Shown here: positions 26,642 through 35,964 of the stretch, one piece after another
Layout: every line of letters begins with the position of its first letter
How positions within the stretch are numbered: the first letter of the stretch is position 1
From: Pseudomonas sp. HS6
GTDB lineage: Bacteria > Pseudomonadota > Gammaproteobacteria > Pseudomonadales > Pseudomonadaceae
Length of the DNA: 64,000 nt
Assembly: GCF_023375815.1 (NCBI RefSeq)
Contig: NZ_CP067412.1
Coordinates: forward strand, 2,046,001 to 2,110,000
Reading direction: 5' to 3'
Made by a program: the position numbers and the translations under genes
The notes under the pieces: generated by a model
Seen by the model: the letters and a program-made list of their open reading frames with translations, nothing else
The model's database searches: none
Told to the model about the DNA's origin: nothing

Positions 26642-28513
26642 TCAGAAACGCTTGATGTCCGCTTCGCTTTCCAGTTGCTTGCGGTACGCCGCGAAGTCTT
26701 GCTGGCCTTCACGCGAGGCGAGGAAGCGACGGTATTGCGCTTTCTCTTCATCGGTCGGCGCGGCGGCTTCGTTCACAGCGTTCAGGCGCACGATGGTCAG
26801 GCTGCCGTCAGGCAGTGTCACACTGCTGAACGTCGGCTTGTCCTTGCCTGCCGGTTTCGGCATGCGGAACAGGGCTTGCAGCACGGCTGGATCAACACCT
26901 TCCTGGGCGCGGGTGGCCGCCTGGGTGGCTTTCCAGCTCTGACCGTCGATGGCCTTGTCCAGCGGCGTCTTGCCATCACGCAGGCTAGCGATCAGTTGCT
27001 CGGCCTTGGTTTTGGCAGCCGCGCTGGCGTGCTCTTTGGCCAACTGGGTGCGGATGGCAGTCGCCACGGCTTCCAGCGGCAGTTGCGCAGGCTTGAGGTG
27101 CTCCTTGGCACGCAGCACGATCACGGTTTCCGGATCCAGCTCGATGGCGGTGCTGTTGGCACCCTCTTCCAGCACTTCGGTACTGAACGCGGCAGTCACC
27201 ACGGCGCGGTTGGCTGCAACACCTTCGCCACCTTCACGGCCAAACGGCTTGGAGGTGTGCACGGTCAGTTTCAGATCCTGCGCCGGCTGAGCCAGGTCAG
27301 ACGATTCGAACGAAGAGTCTTCCAGTTGCTTGGTCGCCTCGACGAAACGCTGCTCGACCTGCTGGGTTTTCAGCTCACGGGTCAGCTTGTCTTTCAGGCT
27401 GGCGAAGGTCGGCACTTCCGGCGCTTCGACGCCCAGCAGCTTGATCAGGTGGAAACCGAAGTCGGTGCGAACCGGCTCGGACACTTGATCCTTGCTCAAG
27501 GAATACAGGGCTTTCTCGAAGGCTGGATCGTAAACGCCAGGACCGGCATAACCCAGGTCGCCGCCATTGTTGGCCGAACCCGGATCCTGCGAGAACTCCT
27601 TGGCCAGCGCTTCGAACTTCTCGCCCTTGGCCAGACGGGCCTGAACGTCTTCGATCTTCGCCTTGGCCTGAGCCTCGGTAGTCTTGTCGTTGACTTCGAT
27701 CAGGATATGCGCCGCACGACGCTGTTCCGACAGGTTGGCGATCTCTTTCTGATACGCCGCCTGCAGGTCTTCATCCTTTACGGCAACCTGGTCGAAGAAG
27801 GAAGCCTTCTTCAGCTCGAGGTAATCGATGACCACTTGATCCGGGGTCATGAATTCCTTGGCGTGTTCGTCGTAATAAGCCTTGACCTCATCGTCGGTCA
27901 GCTTCACGGCGGCCGGGTCAGCCTTGATGCTCAGCGAGGCGAAATCACGGGTCTGTTTTTCCAGACGGGCGAAAGCCAGCACTTGAGCGTCAGTCACGAA
28001 ACCGCTGCCCGCCACACCGGCGCGCAGTTGGCCGATCAACATTTCCTGAGCCAGCATCTGGCGGAATTGCATACGGCTGTAGCCCAGTTGACGGATCACC
28101 TGGTCGAAACGGTCGGAACTGAACTTGCCATCAACCTGGAATTCAGGCGTTTGCAGGATCACTTGATCCAGCGCCGCTTCGGAGAAAGCGAACTTCGACT
28201 TTTCTGCGCCTTGCAGCAGCAGCTTGCGATCGATCAGACCCTTGAGGGCCGAATCACGGAGCATTTTTTCATCGAGCAACGAAGCATCGAAGTCCTTGCC
28301 CAGCTGTTGCATCAGCTGACGGCGTTGCATATCAACGGCCTGGCTCAGCTCGTTCTGGCTGATTTCTTCACCGTTGACCTTGGCCGCCTCGTTGGTGTGA
28401 GTCGTGGCCTTGAAAATGGCGTCGAAACCGGTCAGAGCCATCAGTGCAACGATGACTCCGATAATGGTCTTGGCAATCCAGCCTTGTGAATTGTCCCTGA
28501 TATTCTGCAGCAT
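26642..28513 (-). CDS. ppiD: Periplasmic folding chaperone/peptidyl-prolyl isomerase PpiD (SurA N-domain)
   Basis: 623-residue inner-membrane-anchored periplasmic foldase. One membrane helix lies at residues 13-35 (WIAKTIIGVIVALMALTGF). The SurA-like chaperone region follows (NGEEISQNELSQAVDMQRRQ), then a parvulin domain around residues 262-355 (AAHILIEVNDKTTEAQAKA, FGFHLIKLLGVEAPE). The domain order is that of E. coli PpiD, which assists newly secreted outer-membrane proteins. It is last in the hupB-ppiD side of the proteostasis block, with a terminator behind it. Confidence 0.95.
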   Translation of the reverse strand: MLQNIRDNSQGWIAKTIIGVIVALMALTGFDAIFKATTHTNEAAKVNGEEISQNELSQAVDMQRRQLMQQLGKDFDASLLDEKMLRDSALKGLIDRKLLLQGAEKSKFAFSEAALDQVILQTPEFQVDGKFSSDRFDQVIRQLGYSRMQFRQMLAQEMLIGQLRAGVAGSGFVTDAQVLAFARLEKQTRDFASLSIKADPAAVKLTDDEVKAYYDEHAKEFMTPDQVVIDYLELKKASFFDQVAVKDEDLQAAYQKEIANLSEQRRAAHILIEVNDKTTEAQAKAKIEDVQARLAKGEKFEALAKEFSQDPGSANNGGDLGYAGPGVYDPAFEKALYSLSKDQVSEPVRTDFGFHLIKLLGVEAPEVPTFASLKDKLTRELKTQQVEQRFVEATKQLEDSSFESSDLAQPAQDLKLTVHTSKPFGREGGEGVAANRAVVTAAFSTEVLEEGANSTAIELDPETVIVLRAKEHLKPAQLPLEAVATAIRTQLAKEHASAAAKTKAEQLIASLRDGKTPLDKAIDGQSWKATQAATRAQEGVDPAVLQALFRMPKPAGKDKPTFSSVTLPDGSLTIVRLNAVNEAAAPTDEEKAQYRRFLASREGQQDFAAYRKQLESEADIKRF

Positions 28514-28584
28514 GCGTCCCCCAGAAACGGTTGAACTTCAAAAATTAGGCAACCGTGGAGCGTGGGTAGAATCCGGATAGAAGA

Positions 28585-28608
28585 AAGGCGCATCCGAGGA
28601 TGCGCCTT
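28585..28608 (-). terminator. Terminator after hupB and the tRNA-like element
   Basis: AAGGCGCATCC (28585-28595) and GGATGCGCCTT (28598-28608) are exact complements. On the minus strand the hairpin is followed by TTCTTC. It would end a transcript carrying hupB and the tRNA-shaped element. Confidence 0.82.
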
Positions 28609-28616
28609 CTCGTAAC

Positions 28617-28693
28617 TGGCGGAGCGGACAGGGCTCGAACCCTCGATCCCGGCGTAGCAGGCAATTATTCCAAACCGCCTGCTCTACCGCTCC
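28617..28693 (-). ncRNA. tRNA-like element with intact acceptor stem and CCA but mismatched D and anticodon arms
   Basis: Read on the minus strand, 77 bases have exact tRNA length and layout: acceptor GGAGCGG pairs fully with CCGCTCC, then G and CCA, T at position 8, and loop TTCGAGC at the T-loop place. The acceptor and length match tRNA-Asp. But in that frame the D stem (GAGC/GGAA) and anticodon stem (AATTG/CGCCG) do not pair, and the T stem is weak. Instead AGCAGGC pairs with GCCTGCT. The nominal anticodon would be TGC. I read it as a decayed or repurposed tRNA within the hupB 3' region. Confidence 0.5.
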
Positions 28694-28746
28694 GCTGCCA
28701 AGTCAGGCATGACCCCGACCCGGATGGGTAAAAACCTGAATCAAAC

Positions 28747-29019
28747 TTAGTTGACGGCTTCTTTCAGGGCTTTACCGGCTTTGAAACCTGGCTTTTTGGC
28801 AGCAGCGATTTCCAGAGTCTTGCCGGTCTGTGGGTTACGACCAACGCGAGCTGGACGATCAGTTACGGAGAAAGTACCGAAACCAACCAGAACAACGGAG
28901 TCGCCAGCCTTGAGAGCGCCAGTGACGGATTCGATTACAGCGTCCAGCGCACGGCCAGCAGCAGCTTTCGGGATATCAGCGGATGCAGCGATAGCATCAA
29001 TCAGTTCCGACTTGTTCAC
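28747..29019 (-). CDS. hupB: DNA-binding protein HU-beta
   Basis: 90 residues, the standard HU size. It starts [22 protein letters not shown], carries the DNA-arm [21 protein letters not shown], and ends [17 protein letters not shown] ([15 protein letters not shown]). HU dimers bend DNA in the nucleoid. It lies downstream of lon and upstream of ppiD on the same strand, the conserved gamma-proteobacterial order, with its own 148-base upstream gap that probably contains a promoter. Confidence 0.97.
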   Translation of the reverse strand: MNKSELIDAIAASADIPKAAAGRALDAVIESVTGALKAGDSVVLVGFGTFSVTDRPARVGRNPQTGKTLEIAAAKKPGFKAGKALKEAVN

Positions 29020-29167
29020 TCTAAGTCCCCTTATATCTATTTGAGTATGATTCTAAGTTTTTTGGTGAAAGCAAAAACGAGTGCTGAATGGCCTACAGAC
29101 ACTTAAGAGCCGCTTTATAACAAGGGCTCTAAAAAGCTGTCAAGGAAGCCCCCCAGGCAAAAGCGTA

Positions 29168-31564
29168 TTAATGCGTGCTAATTCTTTCCTTAGAGTCAGA
29201 CTCACGTTTTTCGTCCTTGGCAACTATCTCCGGAGCCACATCCGGCAAGGGCTCCGGCGCGTATTGCAGCGCAATTTGCAGGACCTCGTCAATCCATTTA
29301 ACCGGTTTGATCTGCAGATCCTGCTTGATATTGTCAGGAATCTCCTTCAGATCGCGCACGTTCTCTTCCGGAATAATCACTGTCTTGATTCCGCCACGGT
29401 GAGCGGCCAGCAGTTTTTCCTTCAGACCGCCAATGGCGAGGACTTGACCACGCAGGGTGATCTCGCCGGTCATGGCGACATCGGCACGCACAGGAATCCC
29501 CGTCAAAGCGGACACCAGCGCAGTACACATGCCTACACCGGCGCTCGGGCCGTCTTTCGGCGTAGCACCTTCCGGCATGTGGATGTGGGTGTCGCGCTTC
29601 TCGTGGAAGTCCAGGGGAATGCCCAGGCTCTTGGCACGGCTGCGCACCACGGTCAGGGCCGCAGTGATCGATTCGACCATTACGTCACCCAGCGAACCGG
29701 TCTTGATCAGTTGCCCTTTACCCGGCACTACAGCCGCTTCGATGGTGAGCAATTCACCGCCGACCTGAGTCCAGGCCAGGCCGGTCACCTGACCGATCTG
29801 ATCCTGTTGCTCGGCCAGACCGTAGCGGAATTTGCGGACACCGAGGAAGTGTTCCAGCAGATCAGCTGTCACTTTCACCGAGAAGCGTTTTTCCAGTGCA
29901 TGCTCTTTCACTGCCTTGCGGCAGACCTTGGCAATCTGCCGCTCGAGGCCACGCACACCGGCTTCACGGGTGTAGTAACGGATGATGTCGCGGATCGCTT
30001 CTTCGTCGAATTCCAGTTCGCCTTTCTTCAGGCCGTTGGCGGCAATCTGCTTTGGCGACAGGTACTTGACGGCGATGTTGATCTTTTCGTCTTCGGTGTA
30101 GCCCGGCAGACGGATCACTTCCATCCGGTCCAGCAGCGCCGGAGGAATGTTCATCGAGTTCGAGGTGCACAGGAACATCACATCCGACAGGTCGTAATCG
30201 ACTTCCAGATAGTGATCGTTGAAGTTGTGGTTCTGCTCCGGATCGAGCACTTCCAGCAACGCCGACGCCGGATCGCCACGCATATCGCTGCCCATTTTGT
30301 CGATTTCATCGAGCAGGAACAGCGGGTTGCGGACACCCACCTTTGTCATCTTTTGAATCAATCTTCCTGGCATCGAACCGATGTAAGTCCGGCGGTGACC
30401 ACGGATTTCCGCTTCGTCACGCACGCCACCGAGGGCCATGCGCACGAATTTACGGTTGGTGGCATGGGCAATCGACTCCGCCAGCGAGGTTTTACCCACG
30501 CCCGGAGGACCGACCAGGCACAACACCGGGCCGCGAATCTTCTTCACGCGCTTCTGCACGGCGAGGTATTCAAGGATGCGTTCCTTGACCTCTTCGAGGC
30601 CGTAGTGATCGGCATCGAGAATATCTTCGGCACGGGCCAGATCCAGACGCACTTTGCTCTGAGCCTTCCACGGCACCTGCACCAGCCAGTCGATGTAGGA
30701 ACGCACGACAGTGGCTTCGGCCGACATCGGCGACATCTGCTTGAGCTTGTTCAGCTCGGCAGTGGCCTTGGCCAGCGCATCTTTCGGCAGGCCGGCGGCA
30801 TCGATACGCTTTTTCAGGTCTTCGATTTCGTTGTGGCCTTCGTCGCTGTCGCCGAGCTCTTTCTGAATGGCCTTCATCTGCTCATTCAGGTAGTACTCGC
30901 GCTGACTGCGCTCCATTTGCTTCTTGACGCGACCGCGGATGCGCTTTTCGACTTGCAGCAGATCGATTTCAGCGTCCAGCAAAGCCAGTACGTGCTCGAC
31001 GCGGGCCGGCAGGTCAATGATTTCGAGGATTTCCTGCTTCTGCTCGATTTTCAGCGCCATGTGCGCGGCCATGGTGTCTACCAGACGGCCCGGCTCATCG
31101 ATGCTGTTGAGCGACGACAGGACTTCAGCCGGGACTTTCTTGCCCAACTGAACATATTGTTCGAACTGCGACAACAGCGTGCGCACGAAGACTTCGGACT
31201 CGCGCTCGGCGGCGTCGACTTCATCGATCAGCGACACTTCGGCGCGGCAATGGCCGTCGACTTCGCTGAAACGCTCGACAGCACCACGCTGCTCGCCCTC
31301 GACCAGAACCTTGACGGTGCCGTCAGGCAGCTTGAGCAATTGCAGAACAGTGGCAATGGTGCCCACACGATACAGAGCGTCTTCTCCGGGATCGTCGTCA
31401 GCCGGGTTTCTCTGGGCCAGCAGCAGGATCTGCTTGTCGCCCGTCATCGCGGCCTCGAGGGCTTCGATGGATTTCTCGCGCCCCACGAACAGCGGGATAA
31501 CCATGTGCGGATACACAACGACATCACGCAATGGCAGGAGAGGCAATTCGATGGTGGTCTTCAT
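29168..31564 (-). CDS. lon: ATP-dependent protease Lon
   Basis: 798 residues, full length. N-terminal substrate domain (LPLLPLRDVVVYPHMVIPLFVGR), AAA+ module with Walker A GPPGVGKTS and Walker B LFLLDEIDKM, and C-terminal serine-lysine protease domain with PKDGPSAGV (Ser674) and Lys717 in GGLKEKL. Lon degrades misfolded and regulatory proteins in the cytoplasm. An A-T-poor 'CTTG...CCCCATCT' promoter lies upstream (see separate entry), fitting heat-shock control. clpX is the next gene upstream. Confidence 0.98.
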   Translation of the reverse strand: MKTTIELPLLPLRDVVVYPHMVIPLFVGREKSIEALEAAMTGDKQILLLAQRNPADDDPGEDALYRVGTIATVLQLLKLPDGTVKVLVEGEQRGAVERFSEVDGHCRAEVSLIDEVDAAERESEVFVRTLLSQFEQYVQLGKKVPAEVLSSLNSIDEPGRLVDTMAAHMALKIEQKQEILEIIDLPARVEHVLALLDAEIDLLQVEKRIRGRVKKQMERSQREYYLNEQMKAIQKELGDSDEGHNEIEDLKKRIDAAGLPKDALAKATAELNKLKQMSPMSAEATVVRSYIDWLVQVPWKAQSKVRLDLARAEDILDADHYGLEEVKERILEYLAVQKRVKKIRGPVLCLVGPPGVGKTSLAESIAHATNRKFVRMALGGVRDEAEIRGHRRTYIGSMPGRLIQKMTKVGVRNPLFLLDEIDKMGSDMRGDPASALLEVLDPEQNHNFNDHYLEVDYDLSDVMFLCTSNSMNIPPALLDRMEVIRLPGYTEDEKINIAVKYLSPKQIAANGLKKGELEFDEEAIRDIIRYYTREAGVRGLERQIAKVCRKAVKEHALEKRFSVKVTADLLEHFLGVRKFRYGLAEQQDQIGQVTGLAWTQVGGELLTIEAAVVPGKGQLIKTGSLGDVMVESITAALTVVRSRAKSLGIPLDFHEKRDTHIHMPEGATPKDGPSAGVGMCTALVSALTGIPVRADVAMTGEITLRGQVLAIGGLKEKLLAAHRGGIKTVIIPEENVRDLKEIPDNIKQDLQIKPVKWIDEVLQIALQYAPEPLPDVAPEIVAKDEKRESDSKERISTH

Positions 31565-31622
31565 GATTTCGCCTCTACGGCGGCCATATGGCCGTAATCA
31601 GATGGAATTAAGCTTGAAACCA

Positions 31623-31651
31623 AGATGGGGGCTGGTTCCAAAAAAAACAAG
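31623..31651 (-). promoter_or_regulatory. Candidate sigma-32 (heat-shock) promoter of lon
   Basis: On the minus strand CTTGTTT (31651-31645) is followed after 14 bases by CCCCATCT (31630-31623). The RpoH consensus is CTTGAAA, 13-15 bases, CCCCATNT, so the -10 is a full match and the -35 matches in four of seven. The expected start of transcription lies about 50 bases before the lon ATG. Lon is a known RpoH target in enterobacteria. Confidence 0.65.
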
Positions 31652-31683
31652 CGCTATGAGGAGGTTAAAATTTCTTAAAAAAA

Positions 31684-31703
31684 AAGAGGCCCGAAGGCCC
31701 CTT
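31684..31703 (-). terminator. Terminator after clpX
   Basis: On the minus strand AAGGGGCC, loop TTCG, GGCCTCTT forms an 8-bp stem with one G-T pair, followed by a run of T (the A run at 31674-31685). It separates clpX from lon. Confidence 0.88.
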
Positions 31704-31726
31704 CTTTATTCCAGCAGACTGGACGC

Positions 31727-33010
31727 TTAGGCGTCCGGCGCTGCCTTGGCAGCCGGCTCACTGTTTTCGTAGATATACAGTGGCTTGGACTTGCCTTCGA
31801 TCACGCTTTCATCGATCACGACTTTGCTCACCTCGGACTGCGAGGGGATTTCGTACATCGTGTCGAGCAGCACACCTTCGAGAATCGAACGCAGGCCACG
31901 GGCACCGGTTTTACGTTCCAGTGCACGTTTGGCGACCGATTTCAGCGCATCGGAACGGAATTCCAGATCCACGCCTTCCATCTCGAACAGCTTGGCGTAC
32001 TGTTTGGTCAGGGCATTTTTCGGCTCGGTGAGAATCTGCATCAATGCAGCCTCATCCAGCTCGTCCAGCGTCGCAAGGACCGGCAGACGACCGACGAATT
32101 CCGGGATCAGACCGAACTTGACCAGATCGTCAGGCTCGACTTCACGCAGGGATTCACCGACTTTCTTGCCTTCTTCCTTGCTGCGTACTTCTGCGTTGAA
32201 ACCGATGCCACCTTTGGTGGAACGGTTTTGAATCACTTTCTCCAGACCGGAGAACGCACCACCGCAGATGAACAGGATGTTACGGGTGTCGACCTGCAGG
32301 AATTCCTGCTGCGGATGCTTGCGGCCACCTTGCGGTGGAACGGAAGCGACCGTGCCTTCGATCAACTTCAGCAAGGCCTGCTGCACGCCTTCACCGGAAA
32401 CGTCCCGGGTGATCGACGGGTTGTCGGACTTGCGCGAAATCTTGTCGATTTCATCGATGTAGACAATGCCCATCTGGGCCTTTTCCACGTCGTAATCGCA
32501 CTTCTGCAGCAGCTTCTGAATGATGTTCTCGACGTCTTCACCCACGTAACCCGCCTCGGTGAGGGTGGTTGCGTCGGCAATGGTGAACGGAACGTTCAGC
32601 AAGCGGGCCAAAGTTTCGGCCAGCAGGGTTTTACCGGAGCCTGTCGGGCCGATCAGCAGGATGTTGCTCTTGCCGAGTTCGACGTCGTCAGCCTTTTTGT
32701 CACGCTGGTTCAGACGCTTGTAGTGGTTGTACACCGCTACCGCCAGAACCTTCTTTGCACGCTCCTGACCAATGACGTACTGGTCAAGGATGCCGCTGAT
32801 TTCTTTAGGCGAAGGCAATTTATGCGCGCTGCTTTCGGCCTGTGCTTCCTGCACCTCCTCACGGATGATGTCATTGCACAGGTCGACGCACTCGTCGCAG
32901 ATAAAGACCGAGGGGCCGGCAATCAATTTGCGCACTTCATGCTGGCTTTTGCCACAGAAGGAGCAATAGAGCAGCTTGCCGTTGTCCTCGCCGTTGCGGG
33001 TGTCAGTCAT
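31727..33010 (-). CDS. clpX: ATP-dependent unfoldase ClpX
   Basis: 427 residues. N-terminal zinc domain with CSFCGK and CDECVDLC, then AAA+ with Walker A GPTGSGKT, Walker [11 protein letters not shown], the RSTKGGIGF loop and the ClpP-binding loop region. ATG 33010 gives the family start [20 protein letters not shown]; the frame upstream to 33043 is an extension without support. ClpX feeds unfolded substrates to ClpP, encoded 112 bases upstream on the same strand. Confidence 0.98.
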   Translation of the reverse strand: MTDTRNGEDNGKLLYCSFCGKSQHEVRKLIAGPSVFICDECVDLCNDIIREEVQEAQAESSAHKLPSPKEISGILDQYVIGQERAKKVLAVAVYNHYKRLNQRDKKADDVELGKSNILLIGPTGSGKTLLAETLARLLNVPFTIADATTLTEAGYVGEDVENIIQKLLQKCDYDVEKAQMGIVYIDEIDKISRKSDNPSITRDVSGEGVQQALLKLIEGTVASVPPQGGRKHPQQEFLQVDTRNILFICGGAFSGLEKVIQNRSTKGGIGFNAEVRSKEEGKKVGESLREVEPDDLVKFGLIPEFVGRLPVLATLDELDEAALMQILTEPKNALTKQYAKLFEMEGVDLEFRSDALKSVAKRALERKTGARGLRSILEGVLLDTMYEIPSQSEVSKVVIDESVIEGKSKPLYIYENSEPAAKAAPDA

Positions 33011-33122
33011 TCGTTCGATCCAAATCCGATAGGCTTGCAACACAAGATGAAGGCTATTGCGGGCTTTTTCAAGCCCGCCGCTGATCGGACCAGCCGACCA
33101 GGCCTATTTCGAGCTGCTTATT

Positions 33123-33758
33123 TTAAGCTGGACGCTGGTTGATCACTTCGTCGATCAAGCCGTATTCCTTCGCAGCTTCTGCACTCATGAAGTTGTCGCG
33201 GTTGGTATCGCGCTCGATTTCTTCCAGAGTGCGACCGCTGTGCTTGGCCATCAGCGTGTTGAGGCGCTCGCGGATGAAGAGGATTTCCTTGGCGTGGATT
33301 TCGATATCCGACGCCTGGCCCTGGAAACCGCCCAGTGGCTGGTGAATCATCACACGCGAGTTCGGCAGGCAGAAACGCTTGCCTGGAGCACCTGCGGTCA
33401 GCAGGAATGCGCCCATGCTGCAAGCCTGGCCGATGCAGGTGGTCGACACGTTTGGCTTGATGAACTGCATGGTGTCGTAGATCGACATGCCCGCTGTCAC
33501 CGAACCGCCCGGGGAGTTGATATAAAGATGGATGTCCTTGTCCGGGTTTTCCGCTTCAAGGAACAGCAATTGCGCACAGATCAGGTTGGCCATGTAGTCC
33601 TCTACCGGACCCACCAGAAAGATCACTCGCTCCTTCAGAAGACGCGAATAAATGTCATAGGCGCGCTCGCCACGAGCGGACTGCTCGACAACCATCGGGA
33701 CCAGACCGCCTGCGGCCTGGATATCAGAGTTCTGCTGAATATACGAATTTCGGAACAT
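33123..33758 (-). CDS. clpP: ATP-dependent Clp protease proteolytic subunit
   Basis: 211 residues. Catalytic Ser114 is in [11 protein letters not shown] and His139 in [11 protein letters not shown]; the third residue would be the Asp in [15 protein letters not shown] region. The oxyanion loop [10 protein letters not shown] is present, as is the C-terminal IDEVI. It forms the 14-subunit chamber used with ClpX or ClpA. It lies between tig and clpX, the usual order. Confidence 0.98.
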   Translation of the reverse strand: MFRNSYIQQNSDIQAAGGLVPMVVEQSARGERAYDIYSRLLKERVIFLVGPVEDYMANLICAQLLFLEAENPDKDIHLYINSPGGSVTAGMSIYDTMQFIKPNVSTTCIGQACSMGAFLLTAGAPGKRFCLPNSRVMIHQPLGGFQGQASDIEIHAKEILFIRERLNTLMAKHSGRTLEEIERDTNRDNFMSAEAAKEYGLIDEVINQRPA

Positions 33759-33797
33759 GCTCTGCAGTCACTCCCAAATAGTTATGTCTTGAATACG

Positions 33798-33825
33798 CAT
33801 AAGCCAGCTCGAAAGCTGGCTTATG
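33798..33825 (-). terminator. 12-bp hairpin between tig and clpP
   Basis: CATAAGCCAGCT (33798-33809) pairs exactly with AGCTGGCTTATG (33814-33825) around CGAA. It is 25 bases after the tig stop. There is no T run on the minus side, so it may be a partial terminator or an mRNA-stabilising stem rather than a full stop. Confidence 0.6.
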
Positions 33826-33850
33826 GTGTGTGCTTCTAACGCAAAAACAA

Positions 33851-35161
33851 TCAGTCGGCTTTTGGAGCTTCTACCGGCTTGACCGCTTCTTCGTAGGAGA
33901 CCGATTTGTCGGTCACACTGGCTTTCTGCAGAACAGTATCCACAACTTGTTCTTCCAGCACAACCGAACGGACTTCGTTCAGTTGCTGCTCGTTCTTGTA
34001 GTACCAGGACACAACCTGCTCAGGCTCTTGGTAGGCCGAAGCCATTTCCTGAATCATTTCGCGAACGCGGGCTTCGTCTGGCTTCAGGTCGAATTGCTTG
34101 ACCACTTCAGCCACGATCAGACCCAGCACAACGCGGCGCTTGGCTTGCTCTTCGAACAGCTCGGCCGGCAGTTGATCTGGCTTGATGTTGCCACCGAACT
34201 GCTGAACAGCCTGCACGCGCAGACGGTCAACTTCGTTGGACAGCAGAGCCTTTGGCACTTCGATCGGGTTGGTGGCCAGCAGACCGTCCATTACCTGATT
34301 CTTGACCTTGGATTTGATCGCCTGACGCAGTTCACGCTCCATGTTCTTGCGAACTTCGGTGCGGAAGCCGTCGATGCCGCTTTCCTTGATACCGAACTGG
34401 GCGAAGAACTCTTCGTTCAGCTCTGGCAGTTTTGGCTCGGAAACGGTGTTGACAGTCACGGTGAACTCAGCGGTTTTGCCAGCCAGGTCCAGGTTCTGAT
34501 AGTCCTCTGGGAAGGTCAGGTTCAGAACGCGCTCTTCACCGGCTTTGGCGCCAACCAGGCCTTCTTCGAAGCCAGGGATCATGCGGCCGGAGCCCAGCAC
34601 CAGCTGAGTACCCTTGGCGGAACCGCCAGCGAACACTTCGCCGTCAACCTTGCCAACGAAATCGATGTTCAGCTGGTCTTCGTTCTGGGCAGCGCGATCG
34701 GCCACTTCGAAACGGGTGTTCTGCTTACGCAGGATGTCCAGCATCTTGTCCAGATCGGCGTCAGCCACGTCAGCGCTCAGGCGCTCGACGGTGATGCCTT
34801 CGAAGCCGGCAACGGTGAACTCAGGGAACACTTCGAATACGGCTACGTATTCCAGGTCCTTGCCAGCTTCGAGCGACTTAGGCTCGATCGATGGCGAACC
34901 GGCCGGGTTCAGCTTCTGCTCAACCACAGCTTCGTAGAAGGAGGACTGGATCACGTCGCCGATCGCTTCCTGGCGCGCATCAGCACCGAAACGGCGCTTG
35001 ATTTCGCTCATTGGCACTTTGCCTGGACGGAAGCCAGCAATCTTGGCCTTTTGGGCAGTCTGCTGCAGACGCTTGTTGACCTGAGTCTCGATGCGCTCAG
35101 CCGGCACGGTGATGCTCATGCGGCGCTCAAGAGCAGTAGTATTTTCAACAGAAACTTGCAT
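33851..35161 (-). CDS. tig: Trigger factor (ribosome-bound chaperone and prolyl isomerase)
   Basis: 436 residues, the usual length. The ribosome-docking signature is [17 protein letters not shown] near the N-terminus; the FKBP-type isomerase domain in the middle holds [18 protein letters not shown]; the long C-terminal chaperone arms follow. ATG 35161 gives the expected start [15 protein letters not shown]; the frame runs upstream to 35224 without a supported start. It heads the tig-clpP-clpX group. Confidence 0.98.
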   Translation of the reverse strand: MQVSVENTTALERRMSITVPAERIETQVNKRLQQTAQKAKIAGFRPGKVPMSEIKRRFGADARQEAIGDVIQSSFYEAVVEQKLNPAGSPSIEPKSLEAGKDLEYVAVFEVFPEFTVAGFEGITVERLSADVADADLDKMLDILRKQNTRFEVADRAAQNEDQLNIDFVGKVDGEVFAGGSAKGTQLVLGSGRMIPGFEEGLVGAKAGEERVLNLTFPEDYQNLDLAGKTAEFTVTVNTVSEPKLPELNEEFFAQFGIKESGIDGFRTEVRKNMERELRQAIKSKVKNQVMDGLLATNPIEVPKALLSNEVDRLRVQAVQQFGGNIKPDQLPAELFEEQAKRRVVLGLIVAEVVKQFDLKPDEARVREMIQEMASAYQEPEQVVSWYYKNEQQLNEVRSVVLEEQVVDTVLQKASVTDKSVSYEEAVKPVEAPKAD

Positions 35162-35522
35162 GGATATTCCTCGTTGCACAGACGTTAGCCGGCCGTTTCC
35201 GACCCAAGAATCAAGGGCATGCATTCTAGTGGGTCAAACTCAAGAAGTCACCCTACTGAAAACGGGTAAAAAAACAGCAGGCAATTTGAAGGCGGGGACA
35301 AACGGTTGCGCCTCGCCCTGTTAGCAAATACAGCCAATCAAGCCAGGGCTCTGCGCCAACCTCTTCTATATATAGAGGCGATTGAATCATCTCCCTGACA
35401 GCCAACCCCGCAAGCAAGGCCGGCGGGCAGCGCAGCATCATCGAGCAACATTAATACGACGAAGCGCCCTGCCCTGCGACCCGAAACCGGCAGTCGCCGA
35501 AAACCCGAAACCGTAAAACAAA
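35162..35522. other. 360-base gap between tig and the tRNA-His terminator, no gene seen
   Basis: The stretch must hold the tig promoter. I see an imperfect inverted repeat CCTCTTCTATATATAGAGG at 35358-35376 and nothing that looks like a coding region with a start and ribosome binding site. The tRNA transcripts end at the hairpin on the right edge. Confidence 0.45.
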
Positions 35523-35554
35523 AAAGGCGCCAGACTGTTAAGTCTGGCGCCTTT
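35523..35554 (-). terminator. Terminator of the tRNA operon
   Basis: AAAGGCGCCAGACT pairs with AGTCTGGCGCCTTT around GTTA, a 14-bp stem followed on the minus strand by further T residues. It closes the Arg-His-Leu-His transcript. Confidence 0.9.
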
Positions 35555-35561
35555 CGGAATA

Positions 35562-35637
35562 TGGGGTGGACGATGGGGATCGAACCCACGACAACGGGAG
35601 TCACAATCCCGTGCTCTACCAACTGAGCTACGCCCAC
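35562..35637 (-). tRNA. tRNA-His (GTG), distal copy
   Basis: 76 bases on the minus strand, from GTGGGCG to CACCCCA with encoded CCA. Acceptor, D (GCTC/GAGC), anticodon (CGGGA/TCCCG) and T stems all pair. The anticodon loop is TTGTGAC, giving anticodon GTG for histidine. Its sequence is the same as the copy at 35857-35932. Confidence 0.97.
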
Positions 35638-35713
35638 CATATTGCGTACCAAAGAAGCCAAACAACTTCTTTGTAGAACTTCACCCTACCAACGGCATGA
35701 ATGAAGCTTTGAT

Positions 35714-35798
35714 TGGTGCGGATGAAGAGACTCGAACTCTTACGCCTCGCGGCGCTGGAACCTAAATCCAGTGTGTCTACCAATTCCACCACATCCGC
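35714..35798 (-). tRNA. tRNA-Leu (TAG)
   Basis: 85 bases on the minus strand with the long variable arm of class II tRNAs. It runs from GCGGATG to CATCCGCACCA. The anticodon stem CTGGA/TCCAG closes loop TTTAGGT, anticodon TAG, which reads CUA-type leucine codons. Confidence 0.97.
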
Positions 35799-35817
35799 GG
35801 ATGAAGCTTTTTAAAGC

Positions 35818-35849
35818 AAAGGCGCCAGATTGTTACATCTGGCGCCTTT
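35818..35849 (-). terminator. Hairpin between tRNA-His and tRNA-Leu
   Basis: AAAGGCGCCAGAT and ATCTGGCGCCTTT pair over 13 bases around TGTTAC. It is a near copy of the terminal hairpin at 35523-35554 with a compensating base-pair change (C-G to T-A), so its fold has been kept. Inside the operon it may be a partial terminator or processing signal. Confidence 0.75.
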
Positions 35850-35856
35850 CGAAATA

Positions 35857-35932
35857 TGGGGTGGACGATGGGGATCGAACCCACGACAACGGGAGTCACA
35901 ATCCCGTGCTCTACCAACTGAGCTACGCCCAC
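35857..35932 (-). tRNA. tRNA-His (GTG), proximal copy
   Basis: 76 bases on the minus strand, base-for-base like the distal tRNA-His. Anticodon GTG in loop TTGTGAC, encoded CCA. Together with its hairpin it forms a unit that has been duplicated around tRNA-Leu. Confidence 0.97.
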
Positions 35933-35964
35933 CATATCGCGTTACTTGTGCCAAAGCTGCCTAA

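Noticed and set aside
28617..28693. Normal tRNA-Asp or selenocysteine tRNA
   Set aside because: The D and anticodon stems do not pair in the standard register, and the length of 77 is too short for tRNA-Sec. Kept as a tRNA-like element instead.
29081..31597. 838-codon frame opposite lon
   Set aside because: Lon is certain on the minus strand; the opposite frame is a shadow with no recognisable domain. The same holds for frames opposite ppiD (26624-28489) and tig (33830-35188).
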